This document shows, piece by piece, positions 30,296-41,681 of a stretch of 64,000 bases of DNA. The notes beneath the pieces were generated by a model. The model searched no databases. It saw only the letters and a program-made list of their open reading frames with translations, and was not told where the DNA came from. Position 1 is the first letter of the stretch, and each line of letters opens with the position of its first letter. Both the position numbers and the translations under genes were made by a program. This DNA is from Tetraselmis striata (taxonomy: Eukaryota; Chlorophyta; Chlorodendrophyceae; Chlorodendrales; Chlorodendraceae), in assembly GCA_006384855.1 (NCBI GenBank), contig VCJN01001552.1, positions 62,001 through 126,000 on the forward strand. The letters are read 5' to 3'.

Positions 30296-32236
30296 ATGTC
30301 GGAGGATGTGCAGCTGCTGGAGAGGCAGGAGGCGTCGCAGGCTGTGGCTGCCTGCCCGGTGTGCAGCCGCGCCTTCCGACCGCGCGGGCTGTCGATGGCG
30401 TGGGAGTCGGTGCTCAGCCACGTCGCGGCGCGCTCGCGGCAGGGGTGCGACCCGCACGGCCGTCTACACGCGGCCTTGCACCACCGCGCCGGTCCACGTC
30501 GCCGGTCCAGGTCGGAAATCCCCCTCCTCCCGCTTCCCCCCTTTGTGTCAGCTTGGCCTGCGCCAGACTGGATGATCACTGTAGTGCCAAAACGACGCAA
30601 CCGCCGGCCCGCGCTGGTGCAGGGGCGCGCAGGCGGAGGCGGCGGACCAAGGCCCTCGGCGTGCGCGGTTCGGCTGTCCCGGCTGCGAGGAGCGCTTCCC
30701 TACTCGCGCGGAGGCCTGCGTGCACCTGGCCACCTGCCTGGACGCGTCACACGCTGCCTTGCACACCGAGGACAGGAGCTGGACAGCCGAGCGGGCAACG
30801 ACCGCGCAGGTTCGAGTCGATGGCTGCGAGTACATATACATACAGTACATATATACACACATGCAGATGTATGCATGCATTTACATATATAGATACATAT
30901 CCATGTGTTTATATATATATATATATATATATATCACTATTTCTGGGTGAGAGAGAGGGAAAGAGAGAGACGCAGGGACAGCGACAGAGCTGCTGTTGCG
31001 GTGGCGACACAAGGAGAGTGGGTAGGGGGGAGTGACTTACAGCTGCAGGTAGTTCATCGATATCAACTTGCCCCGATCGGGTGTGCGGCTTTGCCGCTAG
31101 TGGGGCTGGAGGCCCGGGGGGGGGGGGGGGGAGGGGGGGGGGGGGGGGGGGGGGGGGCAATATGCCTGCCTTTACAAGCCGTCCATGATGCGGGAAAATG
31201 TGCGGGTAGGCACGGCGAGGGCTGGAGCCTCTGGCGCCCGACCAGGAGCTATATGGCTACGCCAAGGCCGGTGACCTGGAGGGTGTGCAGCGCATGCTAG
31301 CTGCAGGGCTCGACCCCAATGACGGAGGCGAGGACGGTGCGCTTGTTCCCCCCTCCCACTTCCACCCATGCCCCAATGCCTTCATGCCTCAGATCCAATT
31401 CTGCATGTCCCGCCCCTTGAGAATCGACCAGATCTCGCCGCCTCCTGCGCTTGAAACCTCCATTGGCAGGCTATACTCCACTCATGACTGCAGCGGAGGC
31501 TGGGCACGATCAGGTACGGCTGGCTCGGTCTATAACCTCCACACCTTCTCGCTTTCAGCTGCATTGACTTTGCACCTCCGGCAGTGGATGGCAGCAAAGC
31601 GTATAGGTGGTGGGGACGATGGAATGGGGGACTTGCCCAGTGCTGTGGCGGCATGCTGTGCTGTCGCAGGTTGTGGCTCTGTTGGCGGGGCTGCCGGGCT
31701 GCCGGCTGGAGCTGCAGAACAGCTATGGACAGACGGCGCTGTCGCTGGCATCGCAGGAAGGGCGGGCCGGCGCAGTGGCAGCCCTTCTCGCTGCGGGCGC
31801 GGCGCCGGAGGCGCTGTGTGGTGCTGCCACTGCCGCGGAGCTGGCCCGGGCGGGCGGGCATTCAGCGCTGGCGGACAGCCTGGCGGCGGATGCGCAGGGG
31901 GCGCAGCTGGCGGCGCTGCGGGGGGCGCTGGCGCCGAGCGGCGCCGCAGGGGGTGTGTTTGACTCCACTCGACAACGGATACTTGCCCTCTTCGGCGCCG
32001 CTGGGCTTGCGCCGCCAGGCGCGGGAGAGGCGGAGGAGTCAGACCTCATGGAGTGGCGCCCGCTGTGCAACGTCTGCATGGGCGCGGACGTGGACACCGC
32101 GCTCACGCCCTGCTTCCATGCCGCCTTCTGCGAGTCCTGCGCCGTCTTCCTGCAGGCTAACCCGCAGGACAGCCCGGTGCCGCTGTGCCCGCTGTGCCGT
32201 GTGGAGATTGCTGGCATACAGCGCATCTACTTCTGA
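30296..32236 (+). CDS. Zinc-finger, ankyrin-repeat and RING-finger protein (putative E3 ubiquitin ligase), five exons
   Basis: Proposed exons 30296-30510, 30623-30809, 31210-31336, 31470-31513 and 31670-32236 have GT-AG introns, agree in phase and give 379 codons plus TGA. Two Cys/His fingers come first (ACPVCSRAF...H; FGCPGCEERF...H). Ankyrin units follow: AKAGDLEGVQRMLAAGLDPN, then GYTPLMTAAEAGHDQ completed across introns, then YGQTALSLASQEGRAGAVAA. The C-terminus is a C3HC4 RING: CNVC, then C-x-H-x3-C-x2-C, then CPLC, ending IAGIQRIYF. RING proteins recruit E2 enzymes and ankyrin repeats bind substrates, so an E3 ligase role is likely. Intron 2 holds (TA)n and poly-G tracts. The start Met and the 5' border of exon 3 are the least certain points. 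Confidence 0.88.
30908..30934 (+). repeat. (TA)n microsatellite in intron 2
   Basis: About 13 TA units in the 400-bp intron between the finger exon and the first ankyrin exon. Confidence 0.9.
31116..31157 (+). repeat. Double poly-G tract (16 and 25 bp) in intron 2
   Basis: Two G runs separated by one A, about 50 bp upstream of the proposed exon-3 acceptor. On the pre-mRNA this could fold as a G-quadruplex. Confidence 0.9.
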
Positions 32237-34700
32237 CGGCGGTCTTGACCGCTGCGTGACTGCTGACCATTTCTTGTGGTTTTGGAGCACAATGCCTCAC
32301 TGCGGCCCAGGCACACGCTGGTCCCACATGGCGCACCAGGAGCATCAGTTTCATGAGGATCCGGGCATGGGAATGACGCATCAGCAGTGCATGTTACATA
32401 TTAGGCCTGCAACTAAGTACACGGCAGATGCCTGCGGGGATGGAAGGGGGGCGAGCACGGGGAGGGGAGCAGTTGCCTGTCGTCCCCTGAAGCGTGTCAC
32501 ATAGGCCAGAGATAGGCTGGTTCTCGGGTTTCCTAGGCATGTGCATAGGTTTGTCCATCAGCATGGCTGAAGGCCTTGCAGTCTTAACATTCACTTGGTC
32601 AGGACAATGCCTTGCACGCATGGATCCTTTTAAAGCCCATCGCCGCCTCGTCACACAATACCTGCTGTGGGAGTATATCATCATCATTGCCACATGAGGT
32701 GCATGCCGTCTCCAGTGCGTTGGCAACAGCTGATGCCCCAGCCACAGCATTGCCCTCAATAAGGCAAAAGTAGCTGCGCCTATTAGGTAACCCGCAGGGC
32801 AGCTTAATCGCCACGTAGTGCTGACAATCTTGTGCCTTCCTGTTCATACTGGCAATGATCAACTGTTTTCTGCGATGCGCATCCTGACAAGTGGTTTCTG
32901 GTAATCTGTGAATGAGGTAGAAACTAGCAGACACCAGCAGTACTTACATGCATGTTGTCTATCTACGGGTATGAATAACAGCACGAGTAGTACCCTTATT
33001 ATGTAGAGCAACGGCCTCTAACTAAGGCAGCAAGGCACCGCACGATATCCTTTACTTCGAAGGAGCAGGCTGAAATCCGCAGCAGCAGGGTTAATACTTC
33101 ATCCTGTCTGCTTAGCTTGGTAGCAGCCCTCCCGCCTGGCGAGGGATATGCACGTTCTAACGATATATAAAAATGGCAGGAATAACGCGCTTCATAATAT
33201 CATACGAGCAGGAATTGTGATGGTGCAGAGTTCTTTGGGGCATATCCGACGATGCTGAGACCATTGGGCTGGTTTTAGGCCAACTGACTTTGCAAGCGGC
33301 GAATGAATGCGGATCCGGCGGGCGATGTCTAGTCGCATTAATTCATCCTATTATGTGGAAAAGTAAACCCAGTACCACGATAAGCAGCGCGCAATATGTA
33401 AGCACGATATATTTATTATCATAACCGTCATAAGCCATCAGGGCAGCATATTATGCATCCTCATGCCATATGGGTGTTACGTGGTACCCTTACAGATGAT
33501 GGGGAGGGAGGGGGAGGGGTGAAATACTATATAAGTATCGGCCGTCATTCATCACGTTCATATATACATACATAGATAAGACCCCATGGGCAGCCCAGAT
33601 GGCCCCCACTAAGAACGACTGCTCGGCTTGGGCGGTAGTGGAGAGCATAAAAAAAGTTAGCAAGTTGCAAGTCAATCTTACATTCAATATGCATGTGCTC
33701 TTCGCTTATCGATGTTAGCGGCGCCGTCTTCTGCCATAGCCTAACATGTCGATACCAGAAGCGACGAACTAGTATCAGGCGGCGATATACTCCGAGTCTT
33801 CTTTACATAAAATTTTTAAGTTAGGTAGAGCTTATTGATGCTTGCACGCATGTGCTGTAACTTATGTCGGTTGATTATTGTGTTATCTGTGTATATATAT
33901 AACGTATATATAAATATTATATATTAACATTATATATCAACATTCTACACCGTGGTATCGTTGCATTGGCGGAGGGGGTCAAAATGACAATTTCTTTTTC
34001 ACATAGTGGCATTATTTTATTACATGGCGTCATGGCGGGGCCAAAACCTGTATTTTTTCCTGTTATGTAGGTGTCTGACACACATATATACATGTACATA
34101 CTATATACTACCCACAATACGGTATGTCGTTGCCGGCACCGGTAGGTGCGTGCGTGCGTTGTGATATGCTTTGTTGGGAGTACGCGGGAGGCCAACGGCG
34201 AGCCCATAATTGGAACTTACAGCTCCCTAAGGGGGTGTCCAGCATTCTAGCCCGGCCCTATTTAATGCCACTCTTCAACATGTGAGTGACTCACTATCAT
34301 GGCAGGACTCCTGCCGTCGCGGTAGACGAGCCTAAACAACGGCGGACATGCTGCATGGGACTACGCTGCCGAGTGGCGCGACGCGCAAGGTATCGCGGAT
34401 AATGCGCGGTGCAATAGAATCCCAACAAGCAGATTATAGAACAGTCCGGGTCGAATTAAAAGGTATGGCGGGGGGGCGGATAATATTAATTTCCTGAATG
34501 GTGGAGCTTAGGGCGAGTTGGAGGGGGGGGGGGGGGGGGGGGTGTGAAAATTATCATAAATAAACGCCGAATAAGCACAATCGTAGGTATAGCATATTGA
34601 AGCACGTCGCACCTCCCAGCCACAATGGTTCAGCGTACATACATACGCTCTCACGGAAGTCCCAGCCGGCGGGGCGGGCGGTACCCCAACACCCCAATCC
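32237..34700. other. AT-richer intergenic region
   Basis: No convincing gene except a possible - strand exon at 32680-32915. Contains TA-rich stretches (33890-33950) and a 20-G tract (34523-34542). It separates the ankyrin/RING gene from LINE-C. Confidence 0.45.
32680..32915 (-). CDS. Possible isolated exon, function unknown
   Basis: An open segment reads QLIIASMNRKAQDCQHYVAI and NRRSYFCLIEGNAVAG, with non-repetitive, protein-like composition. It is bounded by an acceptor-like site (tcattcacag) and a donor-like site (CAGCAG|gtattg). No partner exon was found. It sits tail-to-tail with the RING gene. Could be chance. Confidence 0.22.
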
Positions 34701-34725
34701 GCCGGTCCGCCATCCAACGGGTTAG

Positions 34726-37700
34726 TTGAATGGGGGGCACGTGCCCATCACGGGGGAATGCGGGCGCCTGCCCCGGCACGATAACGCTCCAACGGCGTAT
34801 CTGCCCTACCTCCCTGCCGAGGAGGCCACTCGAGACACCCGTGGTGACCATTTGAAATTCAGTATCACGAGGTACTGCCAAAGTACTCGCGACATACGGT
34901 ACGAGCCGCGCCCCAACGACTCGCCCATGTGCCTGCCCCGACCGACCCTAGGTCCCCCACGCCCCCCCCCCCCCCCCCCCTCACCGCCCCACACGACGAC
35001 ACGACCACCGCTACGGGCGCGGTACAATAGGCAGTCTTGCCCACCGCTATGCGGTCGTGCACTTCGTGCGCTCACGACCTCAGGGCCCCGGCCCCATGTA
35101 GCCACCTATTTTGCATCTGCCGACCCTCAGACCCTAAAACCCTAGACATCGCCGCCCGTACCACCCTTGTATGCCAGTACGCCGCAGGATTCCTCCGCCT
35201 GCGGCTCGCTACCCCCTCCCACGCGCGCCGGCAGCGCGCGCCGCGCCGCCGTTGGCCCCCGTCAGCCGCACATGCGCGCACGCCTCCACGCACGCACCTG
35301 CATAGCAATAGCGATTTCCGCCACATCGCTGCCTTGTGCCCCCCCCCCCCCACCCCCTCCCCCCGGGATTGGTAGCTGCCCCTCGGCATCATGCCTTGCC
35401 GACCCCTGCACGCCCCAACTAACCCCCCCCCCCCCCCCCCCCCAACAGCCACATGGCCTCTGACGACCAACCCCTCGACCAACGCCCCGCCGGCGGCCGG
35501 TTCTGCGCGCGACCGGTCATGTTCCGTCCTCCCCTGCAGCTTCTCTAGCCCCGCCTCCCCCCCCGCCTCCCCCCCCCGCCCCCCCCCTAAGCCTCCACCT
35601 CCACCTCCACCACCGCTGCGATGCAGCTCCACCCGATCTCCGCCCCCCCCTCCGCCTTGTACGCGCCATCGGACAAACTTCTCAAACCGCCAGCGGGAGT
35701 GCAATGCCAAGACCGCCCCCTAACCTTGACTGCCTAACTTCGGCAAAATGTCACTCCATGGCACCCGCCTTCACTCTGCATGTTACGAGCACTGTGCAGG
35801 ACATGGACTCTCATTACATCTATTTCACCACCAGCCGCACCCTCCGGTGCCGATTGCTGGTGGCCAACAATATCAGCCACCATCTGCACTCCATGGCGGC
35901 AAAGCTGGAGGAGGCCCCGCCCTATCTCGAACCCACCAGCGATGGCGTGATCTGTTCCCAGCCCCAAGAGGGAGCTCCCCCCCCCCCCCCCCCCCCCCCA
36001 AGGACTGGCGCTACCACTCCCTCACCATCCGCATGCGCGCCGATAATTTTTCACACCGTATGCTGGCACATGCCCGCGCCTCGGCTCCACGCCCGTCCAC
36101 TCCCACCCGTATGCAAGTCTCACGGAGCCAGGAAATGCGTCGTGTTACTCCCTCCCGAACCATGAACGCGAAAATGCCGTGCCTTGATTCATTCCCCGGG
36201 CCCAGCTTGGCACCGCCCCCGCCACACCCCGAATAGTGTGGGCGGTTGGGCACCCGGACTGGGATGAAGCAGTGAACGTCGAGGGTGCTGCCAATAAGGT
36301 ATACGTCTCCGTCTCGTGCGGAGGGCATGCCCCTTCCGGACCTCACGCAGCATGATACCATTATCACCCCACTAGGCCTCATACCCATGCACAATCTATG
36401 CAGGCTGGGCCCGGGTCTTGCGCAGTCCACAACCATAAGTGGGATGCTGCCACTTTGCTCTTATTGGAGAGCCTTCACTTCTCCCGCATCTACAAACGCA
36501 TCGACCAACACTACGCGGTATGCTTTGTGCCTACAAGGGGGACGGCGCATGGTCTACCCTTCTTCAATAAGCTCACCCTCGCTCTCCCTCGACTCGGTGA
36601 GACCACCATAATGTTTAAGGTCAACATCTCTGCAACGGCTATGGCGAACACGGATCGCAGAAAAGCCCACAGTGTCATGCGCCGACGCCTCTGGGGGCCC
36701 CACACTGTAATATGTATCTCCCAAGGCCTCGCCTTGGCACCCCAGGGTATGGAGGATGCGGTGCACGTGTCACTTGCATCCATGGCATCTGGCTACACGG
36801 TGCTTACTATCAGTGCACCCGGCAAAAGGAACAACATCATCGTTCTCCGCAGCATGCCCCCTCGGACACCTCCCCAGTCTATGCGGCGTAGTTGTCAGCA
36901 CGTCACCAATGTTCTTCACGGGACTCCAGACATGCGCGCAACATGTAACTATAGCGGCGGTGGTCACCCTCCCTGAGTTCATCCGCATGTTGGGTACCGT
37001 CCAAGGATGATGGAATCATCACCATCCCCAAGACGGAGATCTGCGGAGGCGGCTGACCCCGAACGCGACAGCCACTTATCGAGGGTGTTACGTGATGTCA
37101 CGCTTTAGGGCACCCGCAACATCGACCTGGAGTCACTGCCCACCGCAAGATGACTGTGGCCTTGTTCCGCCTTCGCCCGGGGAAGCCACCGATGTTCTAC
37201 CTCCCTCTGTACGCTAAACCTGGAGACCGTCGGACGCGTATGTCGCTGCTGTCGCGGCCACGCCTTGATAGGACCCAGCACCGCCGCACGCAAATGCAGC
37301 CAAGGTGGCGGCGGCCGCCCTAGACCAGAAAGATGACGAGGACTCGGCCCGTGTGGGCCATGCTGGCCGCAGTGACACTACGCTCATGGTGCAGCCCCTA
37401 TTACTACCTCTCTACCCTCCCACATCCCTCCCTCTCCGCCGGCAAACGCAAGGCCGAAGGGTATGAGGCTGAGGAGCGCGGCCCGGAGGAGAACAACGCT
37501 GCGCCGGAGGGGGATCAGACCCCGCTATCGACCCTTGCATGAACGCCACCATCCAACCAAAAAAGGAAGGAGGTGGCATTGACCACATGATTAACTGAAG
37601 GGCCCCGATGTCGACCCCCCACCCCTCTCCCGCGCGATTCCCATTCCCTCTGGGGTTTGGCATGCGGATGACCCTTCCATCCTCCCCATATGGCTGGCCA

Positions 37701-37891
37701 GTTGCCCGTGTGACTCATGGGTACAAGCCCCCGGTGGCACGCCGGTGTGCTACAATATAACCATCCAGAACTACGCTAAGTGGGAAACCTATATGCGGGC
37801 TGAAATGGCGGACAACGCCATTGAGCATTGGCATGTGAACTCCCCGCTCCCCATGCCTACGGACGTCGCGCAAGTCCACAGAACAATAATT
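34726..37891 (+). pseudogene. LINE-C part 1: 5' (ORF1-like) region, frameshifted
   Basis: Protein-like stretches run on the + strand in changing frames: TAYLPYLPAEEATRDTRGDH (34796), HYIYFTTSRTLRCRLLVANN (35814) continuing across a 23-C tract into KDWRYHSLTIRMRADNFSHR, KWDAATLLLLESLHFSRIYK (36440), and ILPIWLASCPCDSW to VAQVHRTII (37680-37890). Frame changes fall at poly-C tracts (34962, 35339, 35423, 35977). It is assigned to LINE-C because the same strand and poly-C style continue after the DUF7869 element into a LINE endonuclease. Domain identity is unknown. Confidence 0.5.
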
Positions 37892-37908
37892 TAACCTATT
37901 TTGCACCG
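37892..37908 (+). repeat. Left terminal inverted repeat of the DUF7869 element
   Basis: TAACCTATTTTGCACCG; a second, inner ATTTTGCACCG copy follows at about 37918. Confidence 0.85.
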
Positions 37909-38168
37909 TGGAATTCATTTTGCACCGTAGGGTTTGTTTATACCCTAGTTCCCGGGTATACTATCAGTACTTAAGACTCACGGGTGATGTAGCTTGGGTT
38001 TGTAGACCTAGGGTGCAGTGCAACATTCATCCGCGTGCAGGCCAGTCGCGACGTATATCCAATGTTGGTTTTGGAGCATTTTGTCCAAAATGGGACAAGA
38101 TATGAGGCAAATCAATATTTATTATGATGATTGCATCCATCGGCTAGCCACAAGACGTTGCTAATAGT

Positions 38169-40440
38169 TTATTCGTTGAGCATCCCCAACTCAAGCAAGT
38201 CCTTCTTCGTGGCTGCGTTAAACTTGACGACTCCGCCGGGTTTGTGTTGCGCTGGGGTGGTTGACATGACGTGGACGCAGTTGTTTCGTGGCCGGCTGAT
38301 TTGCCACCCATTTTGCGCATATGTCTTTACGACTTGGACGCTTTTACCGTACCACTTCTTTCTGACCATGGTGCCGTCCTCGTTGAACACCTCGCGACTT
38401 CCCGACGCGTCGTGGATGGCCTTCGCGTACAATAGGGGGACGGCTTCAACAAGCTTCCAAGGAAGCGTCAGGCACTTCTCCCAGCTTGTGTCAACTGGCT
38501 TCTTCCCTCCTTTTGTCTGGGCGTACAACCATAGGGGCATGAGAGGTTTGCCCTTTGCATTGGCATGGAAGGGCTCGTATACGGCCACGGTCAACGTGTC
38601 TTCTGTAGTCTCGCGCGACTTCACAAGCCCGATGACGAATCTCGACTCCCAATCACCAAGAGTTTTCAAGCACTTGTCTTCCTCATGCACCTAATGATGG
38701 CCAAGGCCGCGAGGTATGTTAGTCCCGAGCGAGACGCCACGCCATTTTTGTCCCAGTTGGGACAAAATAACAAGCACGGTAGATGAACCAAATTGTTTTG
38801 TCCCGTAAAGGACAAAAATGACAACAATGGGACTCACATCGGAGACGTCGATGACAACGAGGTTCGAGCTCTTTGCATCGCTGGGCGATGTGTTGTCATG
38901 AAGCCTCTCCTTGGCGCCGGCGTGAACTCCCCGGAAGGCGCTGTCCTCTTGAAGCACTTGAGCACGAACTTCGGCTTCAACGCGAGCGGCTTCGGCATTG
39001 TTGAGGTCTGCGTTGGTAGCCATCGTGTGACGTGCCTCAACGGGCGCGGTCTGCCTGTGCTCGCGCAAGAAGTCGTCAACTTCCTCTTTCCGTTGCGGCC
39101 AGAACCCGGAGAAAGCTGCCGAAGGAGCAGTTTGCATCTCATCCAAGTCATCGAGCAGATTCTTCCAGCTCTTGCGCTCGACTGGGGAGGAGTGCCACTG
39201 GACCGCAAGGTCCGTGATGTACGACCTGACCTTCTTGAAGTCATCCAAGTACCTCTGGACCTTCACCGCGTCGGGCTTCTTTTCGTCGCAGAGAGCGTAC
39301 AAAAGGGGCCGGCCCGCACGAATCTCGGGCGTCCCTGTTGGCGCGCTCTTCAAGATCTGCACGGACTCAGAAGGCGGTGTGTTGGACCACAAGGCGGTGC
39401 GCAACGAGCCGCCGGACGCGGCGGCGTCGTCACGGGTGAACTCGAATTTGTACGGCTTGCTGATGTCCTGAATGTGGTCTTGGAAATGGGGCCTTAACCA
39501 CTAAGAGAAGTCGAGGGAGAATGAGAGCTCAGCAATCTCCGGAGTGGGCGAGAATGCCTTCGCCACCAAGTCAAGAAAGGCCTCGATTGTGTAGGCGGAG
39601 CTGCGAGATAGCGCAAGACTGATGCGGCTAAAGATCTGGTCAACCCGCTCGTGAGTGTGCCCGACAGGCAAGAAGACCAAATGAATGACGTCGCAGATGC
39701 CGATAGACACAAGCCAATTGCAGAGGGCCGCCACGTTCCTATTCTTGTTCTCCCTGACGGTGTTGTCCATCTGGATTCTGATGTACGGAATCTTTCTACC
39801 ACGGTGTTAAATTTCCTGCATCGCAGATCAGATTTCATCAGTCCACGGCTACCGGACAACCACGGCGAACCCATCGGGAGGCTAACGAGCTCACCTTCAT
39901 GATCGTGATCCATATTAGAGTGCACGTCGTGGACGAATCGTGGGGGATGGTGTTGGTGTAGTAGATGTCGTCCGGGCGGTATCCGTCGTATTGCACACAG
40001 GTGAGGTGGTACTTGAGAAGCATGTCGGGCTTCAAAGTCTTGGGGATGCGAACCCAGTGAGGCAGCAGGGTCTTCGCGGAGTCCATGCTATCAATTTCGA
40101 AGAAGAAGAAGTTTCCATGGCCAAGGCGCGACTGGAAGACGGCGTTGTTCATGTCCCTTCGTTCCTTGCGCACTCTCTCGAGGTGTACCTTTTGCTCAGC
40201 TCTGACCTGACGCCTCACGAGCTGCTGATGTTGACGGTGAACTTGACGTTCCTCTGACGTCATGTCCTTTGTGCAAATCTCGCCAGCTTGGTCTCTGAGT
40301 GCTTTGCCCGCCGCGCAAATGGGACAGTGGCTGAATCGCTTCACCTTTGGCGTGGTGACATTCCGGAAGTCTTCCTTCCAAGTCCGGCGGAAAGTGTCGA
40401 ACGATGCGAGCTTCACTTCGCTCTCGGTAGCCAAATCTAT
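38169..40440 (-). pseudogene. DUF7869-type transposon protein (putative RNase H-fold transposase), spliced, one nonsense codon
   Basis: Exon 1 runs from about 40440 to 39895. It has a zinc-like FSHCPICAAGKALRDQ, then FFFEIDSMDSAKTLLPHWV. Intron 39894-39771 (AAG|GTGAGC...CAG, 124 nt). Exon 2 spans 39770-38838: MDNTVRENKNRNVAALCNWL, then HLVFLPVGHTHERVDQIFSR. These DSMD, DN...ENKN and GHTHE.VDQ signatures are typical of DUF7869 proteins. An in-frame TAG (39503-39501) interrupts FSLDFS-stop-WLRPHFQ. Intron 38837-38691 (GAT|GTGAGT...TAG, 147 nt). Exon 3, 38690-38169, ends LLELGMLNE. The three acidic positions suggest a DDE/RNase H-like transposase, an inference. The 5' exon or ATG is not identified. 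Confidence 0.75.
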
Positions 40441-40549
40441 AAAGCAGCAGGGGCAGAATACTTAGGTCGGTATACAAATAAGGTCTCATAATGTGACAGA
40501 AAAGTTCGGTCTAAAGTGGGTCGAAATAATTATATCGATAGTGGCATGA

Positions 40550-40945
40550 ATATTTCTGTCATCAGCGGGACGAAACGGTATGTCATCAGTGTGACAAAAC
40601 GGTATGTCATCAGTGGGACAAAACCGTCTGTCAGCAGTGGGACAAAACGTTATGTCACGTTTTGGAACGATATCGGCCGGTAATGTGGGACAAATGGTTT
40701 TGTCATCGGTGGGACGAGACGGTATGTCATAAGCGGTACGAAACGTTATGTCATCAGTGGGACGAAATCGGTCTGTCATCAGTGGGACTAAACGTTCTGG
40801 CGCTAGCGGGACGAAAAGGTTTGTCATCAGTGGGACGAAACGGTTTGTCATCAGCGGGACAAAACGGTCTGTCATCAGCGGGACGAAACGGTCTGTCATC
40901 AGCGGGACAAACGGTCTGTCATCAGCGGGACGAACTCGGTGAGGG
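40550..40945. repeat. 22-bp minisatellite, about 17 units
   Basis: Contiguous units of the form GTCATCAGYGGGACRAAACG with small insertions. There are no unique spacers, so it is not a CRISPR array. It lies upstream of the DUF7869 gene, in its probable promoter or first intron. Confidence 0.9.
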
Positions 40946-41056
40946 GTGCAACCCGGGTGAGTAACTTAATGGGATCAACATAAAATAACTGACGCCTTGT
41001 GCGGTTTGCCACGCCTTTTCCATGTCGCTGCGGCCTTTTCCGTGTGGTGAGACCAT

Positions 41057-41335
41057 ATGCATCCGAGCTACTCGTTCACACACAGGAACTTGAAGACGAT
41101 CCTCATTGACAACCAGAAGACGCAAATCGCTGGGATGAAGTCCAGGATGACCTTATGGTTCAAAGAGAAGCCATGGGACGAGACTCAAAGACTGCGTCCA
41201 AATGACTTCGAGAAGTGGCCGGGTCTACCTACCCCTTCCAATGACCGAGGGAGAGGAGCGGGCAGAGCGTGCAGCGGCGGAGAAGAGAAGGCAAGAGGCG
41301 GCATAGCGTCGAGGGGATTATGTGCTCGAAGATGA
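41057..41335 (+). CDS. Second ORF of the DUF7869 element, 3' part
   Basis: Reads HPSYSFTHRNLKTILIDNQK, KSRMTLWFKEKPWDETQRLR and FEKWPGLPTP. A one-base shift after LPTP would continue as MTEGEERAERAAAEKRRQEA and end YVLEDDDM, an acidic tail that looks more natural than the in-frame end. It probably is the last part of an accessory transposon gene opposed to the DUF7869 gene. No domain recognised. Confidence 0.42.
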   Translation: MHPSYSFTHRNLKTILIDNQKTQIAGMKSRMTLWFKEKPWDETQRLRPNDFEKWPGLPTPSNDRGRGAGRACSGGEEKARGGIASRGLCARR

Positions 41336-41374
41336 TGATATGTAGTACAATTCCGCAAAATTAGCCGCTCATAT

Positions 41375-41515
41375 GTTTTGTCCCGGCTTTGACGGAGTTT
41401 CAGCCCCCGACGGCACAAACTACTTGTAGCCATCACGGCCCCCGCATTTTTTTGGGTCCCAGTTTGGACAGAGTTTCAGCCCCCGATGGCGCAAACTTCT
41501 TGTAACCATCCCGTT
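41375..41515. repeat. Two 76-bp subterminal direct repeats
   Basis: The block GTCCCGG/A-TTTG-AC-GAGTTTCAGCCCCCGA-GGC-CAAACT-CTTGTA occurs at about 41380 and 41456. It sits near the right end of the element, where transposase binding sites are usual. Confidence 0.75.
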
Positions 41516-41664
41516 TCCTTCACTAATTTGATTTGTCCCTGTTTTAACGGAATTGGTTTCCCCGACTTGGCACAAAATGAACCAACCGGCATTCATATTA
41601 GCTTTCAATCCCACTGCTGCCCTTAAACCCTAATTTAGACCTAACCACAATGCACCGCGTGCCT

Positions 41665-41681
41665 CGGTGCAAAATAGGTTA
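41665..41681 (-). repeat. Right terminal inverted repeat of the DUF7869 element
   Basis: CGGTGCAAAATAGGTTA, the exact reverse complement of the left end. Confidence 0.85.

Larger units (their letters stand above)
37892..41681. mobile_element. 3.8-kb TIR DNA transposon with a DUF7869-type gene
   Basis: Perfect 17-bp inverted ends (TAACCTATTTTGCACCG at 37892-37908, reverse complement at 41665-41681). If the outer TA is the target duplication, the TIR is ACCTATTTTGCACCG. It inserted between the parts of LINE-C: coding-like sequence on the left ends at the border and resumes on the right. Inside are a spliced - strand gene, a + strand ORF, a 22-bp minisatellite and many TTTTGTCC/GGACAAAA motifs. 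Confidence 0.8.

Noticed and set aside
40550..40945. CRISPR-like array
   Set aside because: The 22-bp units are contiguous with no unique spacers of constant size, no cas genes are near, and the context is a eukaryotic transposon.
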